From Bactericera cockerelli (Eukaryota > Arthropoda > Insecta > Hemiptera > Triozidae), in contig CM044964.1 of NCBI GenBank assembly GCA_024516035.1, positions 11,003,624 to 11,067,623 on the forward strand: 64,000 nt of DNA. The letters are read 5' to 3'. This document shows positions 24,320 to 36,300 of the stretch, piece after piece. Within the stretch, counting starts at the first letter, position 1. Every line of letters starts with the position of its first letter. The notes below the pieces were generated by a model that did no database searches, was not told where the DNA came from, and saw only the letters and a program-made list of their open reading frames with translations. The position numbers were made by a program, and so were the translations under genes.

Positions 24320-27300
24320 TCACTTCTCGCCGCCCGCCGCAGCCGCCGGAATGAAGTCAATGGAGGCACTGTTGATGCAGAAGCGGCGCTTGGTGGGCGC
24401 CGGCCCGTCGTTGAAGACATGGCCGAGATGGGCGTCACACTTGGAACAGGTCACCTCCGTCCGAATCATACCTGGATTGGCGATCAGTAACAACAGATTG
24501 GAGCCCACTTTAGATTTTCGCGATTTGATGCGACCAGAGACATTTTATGACAAGGTAATTTGACGACCGACGCGATGTTTAGTTTATTTCAATTCAAATA
24601 TCAATGCATTTGCATTTCAGTTTTCATTTTATAATACCAATTTAATATGTCCACATAATTCATAGTTAATCAAATTGAAACAGTTCAGGACAGCGCCAGA
24701 GACATTTTGACAACGTAATTTGACGACCGATGCGACGATGTTTAGTTTATTTCAGTTCAAATATCAATGCATTTGCGTTTCAGTTTTCATTTTATAATAC
24801 CAATTTAATATGTCCATTCAATTCATAGTTAATCAAATTGAAACAGTTCAGCCCACAGCGCCGCCAGCGTTTCACAGAGACCACGTCACCAAAGTCGCCC
24901 GAGATGCAAGACGCGTGGCGTTGTCATCCGATGTCACCCGACGACATCCGATGAGGTTTGAGAGTGCCGCAAGTCCGCGAGAGAAGACAAGGACACCCGG
25001 CGACGAGCCAGACATTCACAAGACAGACAGACAGACAGAGAGTGTGTGTGTTGTGCAAGCAGGAACGAAGGGGTTCGTGCAACAGAGAGAGAAATGGAGA
25101 GAGAGAGAGTGCAGAAAAAGGAGCGAGGAGCGAGAGTTGGAAAGGAATCAAGCAGAGATGATTCATGTGAAAGAAGAGGTGAAAGAAAAGATAAAAAAGA
25201 AAATTGATCATGTGAGATAAAAGATTGATTGACAGCAAATTTGGAAGAAGAATGACCATGAAAGGTTAATAGAAATAAAATAAACGAACCAGAATCCATA
25301 GAGATATTAGTAAATCAAAGCATAACCCAGAAAGATAAATGTAGAAAAGAGTCGACAGTAGAGAAGAAATGTTAGTTACAGATTTGTTTTCAGCCCACAT
25401 TAATAAAGTAAAAGAAAATGAAGAAAACATAGAGAAGAGACCCAGACCCATTAGAAAAACATTTGAAGAATAAACAAAAGTATAAACAATGATATAAACA
25501 AGAGTCAATGAGCGGAATAGAGAGAAATTAATTGATGACGCAAAGAAGGATTTTGAGGAAGTAGATGGATACAAGGTTGGAAGAGAGAGAGAGAGGGGAA
25601 AAAAAACATTTACAATTAGATAGAGCCATGAAATCATTTACAATTCTATAGAAACTGAATCTGTGTTTGAAATTTATTGAAAACGGGGGGAAAGATCCAG
25701 AGCAGAAACGTTCATTTCAGAACAAATAACATGAAAGGAAAAGATTACAGTAGCTGATTAAAGAGTAGCAACTGTTTCTAATAACGTGACTTTAAAATAG
25801 AATTTTTTTATTTTTTAATTAGGGGAATTTTTAATTATGGATCCAAGTGTTCCACATGACCATTATTTTATGGATAAAGCTTTATCAAACACAGATTTTA
25901 AAGTAGAAAAATTCTTGTACCAGTTATTTTCCTTAAACAAAAATCCTTTCTCTTTAAGAGGAGAAAATATGCCCAGAACCACATTATAAATAGTTGGTTT
26001 TATTTCAATAAAACACATTTCCTTGTGAGAATTTTTCAAAACTAAACTAAAATTTTGTACAATTTTTTGTTTCATATAGTCTATACTAGAAAGAAAACAA
26101 AAAGGAACACTCAAGTTGAAGAAGGTTCATAGCAAAACGTTGAAGACTGGCATGCATGCATAGCAGAAAATTCATAAGCAAATTGACCTAATTTTGTGCT
26201 AGTACTGTCAAACTTTTCTTTACATCGCATGCAAGAAACAAAAGTGTATACGAAGAAAGTTGTAGATATTTACATCAGTTTACATTGAAGAGACAAAAGA
26301 TACATCTTCACCATATAAGAGATATAGGACCAAATAGAAGAAAAAGTTAGAGGAGCAAACCCAAATCGAAAAATAGCACATAAACAATGAGCATTAGACT
26401 GGTTTTATCTCATAGAGGTAAGAAAAAAATGTCAGAATTTTTACAACGCTCAGGCAGAAATGAGTTCGGCTTTTGCAGAAATTGAGACAGACAAAATTTC
26501 AAGGCAATCAGAGTACTTTAACAGGACCCGCTCTGGCCTTAAAGTTTGGAAATTTGCCAAATTTTTGAGGTTGAGCTAACATTTTCGGCCATAACTCGAG
26601 AACGAAAACTCATACGAGCTTTAAAGATATATCAAATGAAAGACCATTTTGTTGGCTTTACTTTGTTGTATAATACTAGTTCCCGAAATCTTAATGGTTA
26701 CTGACTAAATTAAGAATATGTAGTCGAAAACGGGCCAGGTACCCAAAGTAGAGCATCTAAGGCATGATAGGTTAATGGGTGAAAATACTTATGATTTATA
26801 AAACTTATACATATAAATGTTATAAGATTAGTTTTGAATGATTTTTTGACACATTATGAAGCTATAAATACCCGTTTTTACCTACTTGATAGTTCCTGAC
26901 AGGTTAAGGCATGGCCAGAAAAACAAAATAATAATACAAACATATTACGTCAAAGTTATTCTCATTTTTTTATTGTAGAACTACAAATATCTAAAATTAA
27001 AAGTACAAATAGGTATTATTTCGTCAAAAAAATACAAATTAAGCAGTAAAACTTAACTTAGTTAGTTGGGAGAGGGGTAGAGAGGGAACTTTTTGAAGAA
27101 TAAGGATAGAGTCTCCTACATTTACTCACAACTTGTGGGATAAACTGTTTCTGACATTCCTCTCTAGTTAGTAAGTCGCTGAAGTCACTCCTCAACTTAA
27201 CGCATTTCTTGACTGTGTCGTTTACAACTTTAAGGGATTGTACAATTTTAAGTCCTTTCTGATACTGAGGCTCACCATGCCAGATTTAGGGGTCTACCCT

Positions 27301-30300
27301 CAAAAGTCAGTTTTTATGACAAATCGACTGAAGAAAAGAAATGTTTCGTGAGTAATGAACTCTTTAAGGCCCCCTCTCACATGAGCTGGTATGTCTTTTA
27401 TTCGTACTGTAATGTTGACATTTTTTGTCCCCTCTGTATCATCAGAAAAACTGAAAAGCTTTGCAGCCATTCCAGACTTTTCATCATGTGACAAAGTTAG
27501 ATCGAAAAATCCCAAGCCAACAGTTTCGGCATTCAAGTACCACAGGTTATAGCCAAGAAACAGGAGGTACTGTAGACGCTTGTGGTCTGTGTTGTAACCT
27601 GCCCATCCCGTCGTATGCCTCCCCTCTGATGGGCGAGAAGTGACACAATACTTCCCATTTAGGTTCTGGGTCAACACGAGCGCACCGGAAGGTATCCCTT
27701 ACAAACAATTGTAACCAAATTAATAATACAATTTTTTGTCGGCTCGGGGGATCGAACCCGGGACCTTCCGAATGGCAAGCGGTGCTTAACCACTGAGCTA
27801 ATCGTGTTCTCATATAAATTATCTGGATGAGGTTCAGTTCTACTACCCATTTTACAGTCAAAGACGCTTCTCAAGACAACTTCTAGAATGTTGTGCCGCT
27901 CTAACATTCTTTCTAATAATGTGCAAGGTCCTTTTACTCTACACCTGTGTTTGATGATTTCGTATCAAAACACATAGTTCAGAGAAAGCACTAAATAAAG
28001 TTGTCTATCACCTGTGGTACTTGAATGCCGAAACTGTTGGCTTGGGATTTTTTGATCCAACTTTGTCACATGATGAAAAGTTTGGAATGGCTGCAAAGCT
28101 TTTCAGTTCTTCTGATGATACAGAGGGGACAAAAAATGTCAACATTACAGTACGAATAAAAGACATACCAGCTTATGTGAGAGGGGGCCTTAAAGAGTTC
28201 ATTACTCACGAAACATTTCTTTTCTTCAGTCGATTTGTCATAAAAACTGACTTTTTGAGGGTAGACCCCTAAATCTGGCATGGTGAGCCTCAGTATTAGA
28301 AAGGCTTAAAATTGTACAATCCCTTAAAGTTGTAAACGACACAGCCAGGAGAGGCGTTAAGTTGAGGAGTGACTTCAGCGACTTAGGCCCGTATTTTTGA
28401 ACGACCCTAAAACAAATTTAGTGTGAGTGGTCCGGATACGCATGCGCAGTGAATCATATCAGCCACAGAGACAGAATTTATTTTGAACTTAAGTCTTGAA
28501 CGCTTCTCACAAATCTTGAGCGCTGCTCAGCGCATGAGCAGAAAGCAGTCGATCACAACATTTTCCCATTTCAGCCAGAAAGATGTATATATAAATATAC
28601 ATAAACAGCACGTTTCTTTGCATTTCCAATCAGCTGACCCTAAAAATGAATGAAATTTGTTGAAAATCTGAAGTGTCGGAAATCGGCACTTTACAACTGC
28701 CGGTGATTTCTCATCGGTATTTTTGAAATTCGTGAAGACACATTATAATATTTTTTGGAAGTGATTTTACTTCCTTAATATTATTGTATTTTATTTATTT
28801 AACAATTATATAGCCTTTTCAACAAATTTCATAATTATACTGGCAATATTCGAGAATCAAACAAAACGCTAATTTTGCACCGCCAAGAAAGAAAGAAAAC
28901 CTTTTTTATATACCTACCTACGTATCCACGTATTTACTTTGGGAAGACGAGCATCTTTCAAGAGATATCCTTAATTTTGAATGGCCTAATAGAACCTGAA
29001 GGACCAGCAAGACATCTGATGAAGAAAAAAGTTTGCTAACAAGTAGTTTGGACAAACTAATTTACAATAGACATGTTGTATAATTATATTGAAAGTTAAA
29101 TATTTGTCATTATTAATAATATTCTAAATATTAAAAAAAATATTATAACATATTTGTATCTTTTAATCAAGTATCTGCAAAAAAAAAATATTTTTACTGT
29201 ACCCTCCTCATTTTAGGACAAAGGTAGCATTTATCTATCTCGTTTTTTTTCTTCATATTACGACGGGGGTTTTACCCTGCGATCGTAGGAAACTCACAAA
29301 CCTTCTACCCACATTAACTTCAGCCAGCCTGGGTTGGGTTGAAATGCCAGCATCACGAAGTCTTCACCTGGACGTTGCTTAACTTTGGTGGTCCCACGAG
29401 AACCGGTGCGTTCACAGCGCCATCAACGCTGGCTCTATCTGGTTTATTTGTGATTTTATATCACAACGTATGTCGGTAGGTTGACGAAATTTCAAGTAAC
29501 ATATTCATTTTTTATTCTCGTATGTCACAAGTGGTCGTCTCTACCAATACTCATTTTTCCACACCAGATATTAGTGAACCACGTAACATCCAAAATACAG
29601 ATATAAAAAAGTCTAATTCCTCCGGAATTCAAACTCAGCTCACTTCAATGTAAGTCTGGTGCGCTAGACCACTCGGACACTGTGACTCCTGACACCGTCG
29701 AGCATAAAAAGTCTTTGAAGGGCTTGGGAAATCATGAATAATGAGCACATTTGGTAGATAACTGTGTAGAAAATAAGTAAAATGCAGAACATTGAAAAGA
29801 GAACATTGGATAGTGATAAAACAATGAATTAACATTTTTCTTTATTAATAAATTAATTCAATTATTGAACAATAGATAGCACAGTTTGAGTTGGACCGGG
29901 AATAGCTAGCATCAAGATTGTCCAAAATTTAAATGGTCACCCATCCGAGTCCTGAATTCGCTGGACGTTGCTTATCATAATCGACAGAACGAACACTGGT
30001 GAATTCAACGTGACATCGACACTAATATCAGGATTCAACGTGCCTGTGAGATATAAATTGTAGGTACTTCTTTCGCTGAGAAGGCTGAGATCGGAATAGT
30101 AATAATTATTTTCAAATTGGCTTCCATCTCGGAAAAAACTTGTTTAAAAACTTAAAAAGGATAAAGAAATTTAAAACTATTAAACAAGAAGAATCACCAG
30201 ACAAAAATTATTTTTGAAAAGATTAGAAAATGTAAACAATAACACAGATGATTTTCACACAGAGGTAATAATACCCTCTGTGTGAAATGGGCCATATTTC

Positions 30301-33300
30301 ATAGAAAAATAGTAATTGCTCGTGAGCAAAGAAAATTTTTGCAAGCTTTATTTTTAGCTTTGTGATGTACATATACCTTTTACTTCCATAGAAACAAAAG
30401 CTTTTGATATTTGATAAAAGAAAAAAACTCTTTATTGTACTCAAAACTTTTTTATTGTAGATCGAAGCAACTCCTTTGGATTTCGGAAGAAAAAGCATTT
30501 CCTTCTTTTGAATGGGGCCCAATATTGCGCCTGTGCGGAAACGGCATCGAGCACTGAGGTTATATAACATAGAGGGAACCCGATGTATCAAGATTTGCGT
30601 TCAAAAGGGACTATCAGCTGATTTCAAAATCAATGCCGGACTTGTAGTAATTTTTCTCTCGCGAAAAAGTGGGTACCTAAACTACCTAATTCTTCTGAAA
30701 TAATATTTTTACTATTTTCATACTTACATATTAGTAATTTCTGTCTTTCTTCCTCTTTTACTTTCCTTATTTTCTACTTATTATGTAGTAATATAAGAGT
30801 TGGTATCTGACGTGAAAATTAAAGATGTTTAGATGTCCGCCTTTACATGAAGTAAACAAAAAATTCAAATAAATTGAACCAATCAGAAGCCGGGATTTGT
30901 TGAAAGAGGGACCATCAGCTGTTCAAAGTTGGACGCATAAATTTGTTCAACTCGAGATAGGGACGTTCAAAAATACGGGCCTTAGGCCCGTATTTTTGAA
31001 CGTCCCTAAAACTACTTTAGGGACAACAGTCGGGATTTTGAAATTTTTTGGCCAATTAAGTATATAAATTGTGACTTGTGAATCTCTCGATTCCACTGAG
31101 ATTATATAATATAGAGGGAACCTTACCTATCTCGAGTTGAACAAATTTATGCGTCCAACTTTGAACAGCTGATGGTCCCTCTTTCAACAAATCCCGGCTT
31201 CTGATTGGTTCAATTTATTTGAATTTTTTGTTTACTTCATGTAAAGGCGGACATCTAAACATCTTTAATTTTCACGTCAGATACCAACTCTTATATTACA
31301 ACATAATAAGTAGAAAATAAGGAAAGTAAAAGAGGAAGCAAAGACAGAAATTACTAATATGTAAGTATGAAAATAGTAAAAATATTATCTCAGAAGAATT
31401 AGGTAGTTTAGGTACCCACTCTTTCGCGAGAGAAAAATTACTACAAGTCCGGCATTGATTTTGAAATCAGCTGATGGTCCCTTTTGAACGCAAATCTTGA
31501 TACATCGGGTTCCCTCTATGTTATATGACCTCAGTGCTCGATTCCGTTTCCGCACAGGCGCAATATTGGGCCCTATTCAAAAGAAGGAAATGCTTTTTCT
31601 TCCGAAATCCAAAGGAGTTGCTTCGATCTACAATAAAAAAGTTTTGAGTACAATAAAGAGTTTTTTCTTTTATCAAATATCAAAAGCTTTTGTTTTATGG
31701 AAGTAAAAGGTACATGTCCATCACAAAGCTAAAAATAAAGCTTGCAAACATTTTCTTTGCTCACGAGCAATTACAATTTTTCTATGAAATATGGCCCATT
31801 TCGCACAGAGGGTATTTTCACCTCTGTGTGAAAATCATCTGTGTTATTGTTTACATTTTCTAATCTATTCAAAAATAATTTTTGTCTGGTGATTCTTCTT
31901 GTTTAATAGTTTTAAATTTCTTTATCCTTTTTAAGAATTTAAACAAGTTTTTTCCGAGATGGAAGCCAATTTGAAAATAATTATTACTATTTCGATCTCA
32001 GCCTTCTCAGCGAAAGAAGTACCTACAATTTATATCTCACAGGCACGTTGAATCTTGATATCAGTGTCGATGGCACGTTGAATTCACCAGTTTTCGTTCC
32101 GTCGATTATGATAAGCAACGTCCAGCGAATTCAGGACTCGGATGGGTGACCATTTAAATTTTGGACAATCTTGATGCTAGCTATTCCCGGTCCAACTCAA
32201 ACTGTGCTATCTATTGTTCAATAATTGAATTAATTTATTAATAAAGAAAAATGTTAATTCATTGTTTTATCACTATCCAATGTTCTCTTTTCAATGTTCT
32301 GCATTTTACTTATTTTCTACACAGGTATCTACCAAATGTACTCATTATTCATGATTTCCCAAGCCCTTCAAAGACTTTTTATGCTCGACGGTGTCAGGAG
32401 TCACAGTGTCCGAGTGGTCTAGCGCACCAGACATTACATTGAAGTGAGCTGAGTTTGAATTCCGGAGGAATTAGACTTTTTTGTATCTGTATTTTGGATG
32501 TTACGTGGTTCACTAATATCTGGTGTGGAAAAATGAGTATTGGTAGAGACGACCACTTGTGACATACGAGAATAAAAAATGAATATGTTACTTGAAATTT
32601 CGTCAACCTACCGACATACGTTGTGATATAAAATCACAAATAAACCAGATACAGCCAGCGTTGATGGCGCTGTGAACGCACCGGTTCTCGTGGGACCACC
32701 AAAGTTAAGCAACGTCCAGGTGAAGACTTCGTGATGCTGGCATTTCGACCCAACCCAGGCTGGCTGAAGTTAATGTGGGTAGAAGGTTTGTGCGTTTCCT
32801 ACGATCGCAGGGTAAAACCCCCGTCGTAATATGAAAAAAAAACGAGATAGGTAAATGCTACCTTTGTCCTAAAATGAGGAGGGTACAGTAAAAATATTTT
32901 TTTTTTTTTGCATATATACTTGATTAAAAGATACATATAATATTTTTTATTAATATTTAGAATATAATGACAAATATTTAACTTTCAATAAATACAACAT
33001 GTCTATTGTAAATTAGTTTGTCCAAACTACTTGTTAGCAAACTTTTTTCTTAATCAGATGTCTTCAGGTCTTTCAGGCTCTATTAGGCCATTCAAAATTA
33101 AGGATATCTCTTGAAAGATGTTCGTCTTCCCAAAGAAAATACGTGGATATACGTAGGTATATAAAAAAGCTTTTCTTTCTTTCTTTCTTGGCGGTGCAAA
33201 ATTAGCGTTTTGTTTGTTTCTCGAATATTGCCAGCATAATTATAAGGGATTATCACAAATTTGTTTAAAAAGGTTATCTTTTTGCTAAATAAATAAAGTT

Positions 33301-36300
33301 AGGAAGTAAAATCACTTCCAAGAAAATATTATAATGTGTCTTCACGAATTTCAAAAATACCGATGAGAAATCACCGGCAGTTGTAAAGTGACCAATTTCC
33401 GAACTCCAAAATTTCAACAAATTTCATTCACTTTTAGGGTCAGCTGATTGGAAATGCAAAGAAACGTGTTGTTTATTTATATTTATATCTACATCTTTCT
33501 GGCTGAAATGGTTTCTGCTCATGCGCTGAGCTGCTCTCAAGATTTGTGAGAAGCGTTCAAAACTTAAGTTCAAAATAAATTCTGTCTCTGTGGCTGATAT
33601 GATTCACTGCGCACGCGTATCCGGACCACTCACACTAAATTTGTTTTAGGGTCGTTCAAAAATACGGGCCTTACTAACTAGACAGGAATGTCAGAAACAG
33701 TTTGTCCCACAAGTTGTGAGTAAATGTAGGAGACTCTATCCTGATTCTTCAAAAAGTTCCCTCTCTACCCCTCTCCCAACTAACTAAGTTAAGTTTTACT
33801 GCTTAATTTGTATTTTTTTGACGAAATAATACCTATTTGTACTTTTAATTTAAGATATTTGTAGTTCTACAATAAAAAAAATGAGAATAACTTTGACGTA
33901 ATATGTTTGTATTATTATTTTGTTTTTCTGGCCATGCCTTAACCTGTCAGGAACTATCAAGTAGGTAAAAACGGGTATTTATAGCTTCATAATGTGTCAA
34001 AAAATCATTCAAAACTAATCTTATAACATTTATATGTATAAGTTTTATAAATCATAAGTATTTTCACCCATTAACCTATCATGCCTTAGATGCTCTACTT
34101 TGGGTACCTGGCCCGTTTTCGACTACATATTCTTAATTTAGTCAGTAACCATTAAGATTTCGGGAACTAGTATTATACAACAAAGTAAAGCCAACAAAAT
34201 GGTTTTTCATTTGATATATCTTTAAAGCTCATATGAGTTTTCGTTCTCGAGTTATGGCCGAAAATGTCAGCTCAACCTCGAAAATTTGGCAAATTTCCAA
34301 ACTTTGAGGCCAGAGCGGGTCCTGTTAACGTACTCTGATTGCCTTGAAATTTTGTCTATCTCAATTTCTGCAAAAGCCAAACTCATTTCTGCCTGAGCGT
34401 TGTAAAAATTCCGATATTGATTTTTTAAAACCAGTCTAATGAGCATAAAATGAACATTCGGTTTGGAGCATTTCGTGTGGATGAAAGAGTAGTGTATTTC
34501 CAAGCAATATTTCCATCAGTAAAAAGAAATTATGAAAGCATTAGTCACTCATTTACATGGTTAAATCTCGAAGTTCTAAAAAAGAAAAGAAATATTACAC
34601 GAAATAATAAACATTCCTTAGTATGCATTGCAGCAACCAAAACCAAGTGCCAAAACCAATCAACCTCAACCATGAGGTTGAACAACGTCGACCCTGCTTG
34701 AGCGGGATAAGACAGAGTAAAAAAAAAAAAAAAGTATGCATTGCAGCAATGCATTTGCTGCAAAAGATTTTTCAGTTCTGCAAATGATTATTTAGTTAAT
34801 GAGGAGTTCGGTTTTCAAACTTGAGTAGGTACCTATTTGCACACTCACACTTTTTCATTAAAAATTTCCGCTGCGGCCGGGATTCGAACCCGAAACCTCC
34901 GGGTCAGCAACAAATGCTCTTAACTACTGAGCCACAGCGGCTAGAAAGTGTTCTCAAACTAGAAGGAATGTTTATTGTTTTTAGATTCACCAAAGAGAAG
35001 AAAAAAATTCTTAGATATTTACAACACACACACTCAGTGCTACACAAGCAAAAGAGACACATTGAACAGTAATTTTTTTTATACATGGAGTAGGCTCAAC
35101 TTAAAATGAAGTTCTTCATTATTAACTTTGTATAATCTTTGTGAAAATTTTCTGCTTCTTGCCATTAGCAAGATCAATCCACATAGGACACATGTTCTGA
35201 TGTACATGTCATAAGCCTATGAAATGGCATCAATAACCTGACATTTTCCATGTAATGTGTGCACAAAAATAAAGCACTAGGTGTATTTTATGACATCATG
35301 ATTAAAAAAATGAAACCTCAAGATAATACAACAAATTGATGCAGTGCAATAGTTACTACTAGCTGTTAAAAGGAATGGTACCTAGTGAAGATTTTTTTAA
35401 TTATTCATAGCAATAATATACGAGTAATTACTCAAAAAATTCACACCAAGCACTAAAAATTAAACAAAAATTCAAAAATCTCAGAGCACCATTTTTGTTT
35501 GGTGCATGTTGTTAAGTTAATGAATAGTTTACACACTTACCTACCTGTTAAAATTAGCACTTGAGACCAGAATTCATACACTTGGGTCAAAGAAACATTA
35601 GATATACCATTTCTTGTAAGATCACTGAAGTTAAGAAACGTCCAGCAAAGTTGAGCAACACCAAATGTATGACCCCATGTTCAAACACTTTGGATGGTAC
35701 CTCTTGCCCAAATCAGGCTGAGTAAGGGCAATGTGGGGCAGTGAGGTTAATACTGGTTCCTGAATTTTCTAACAGTGGTGTTTCATTTGTCATAAAAGGA
35801 CCTTAATCATGAGAAATTATTAGCTATAAAAAAAACCTTGTCATATAAATGGTAGGTATTAGAAATTCCAAGAGAATTTTTCAATAGCTAAATATGATCT
35901 TGGTACTTTTTTTCTCATCAAATCAAGTTCACTTACCTCACAGTGATTGAAGTCTTTACTTCTGTCTTGAAAAAATATTATACACTTAATGAACTCACCA
36001 AATAAGTTCTTTTCAACACAGAAACTTACCGGCTGAGGTATCTTTGGTAAGTTTAACTTTTCCTTGATCCAAGACATCATTGAAAGCAGGCCAGCCACAA
36101 CCCGAGTCAAATTTGGTCTTGGATGAGAAGAGTGGCTGTGAGCAGACAATACATGTGTACGTGCCAGCCTCAGTGTTTTTGTTGTAGATTCCAGTGAAAG
36201 GCCTTGGCAAGAAAAGAGAAAAATAAGGATTAAATAACTAGTGCTTTAATTTACTTGTTTATTTTAACTGCTGCACTCAAGTCTACAATTAGTAAATGAT

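Larger units (their letters stand above)
28010..34441 (+). repeat. Right arm of the outer inverted repeat, interrupted by a 5.3-kb insert
   Basis: The arm consists of 28010-28385 and 33674-34441, which together match the left arm in reverse. The codons GAC TTA before the insert join CTA ACT AGA after it, and TTA is present on both sides, so the insert (28386-33670) left a 3-bp target duplication. Confidence 0.85.

Noticed and set aside
24320..24471. MsrB C-terminal segment read as a processed pseudogene because it lies 11.6 kb from the other exons
   Set aside because: It begins at a clean AG acceptor in the exact phase needed by the exon ending at 36030, and the joined protein is complete and collinear with the family.
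24924..25299. Minus-strand Ser/Leu-rich frames
   Set aside because: Low-complexity translation of the purine-rich block; no family resemblance.
25837..25990. Short frame beginning [18 protein letters not shown]
   Set aside because: Forty-seven codons, no splice signals that extend it and no certain homologue.
30223..30591. Open frames in both palindrome arms
   Set aside because: The mirror copies do not keep the frame and the sequence is noncoding repeat.
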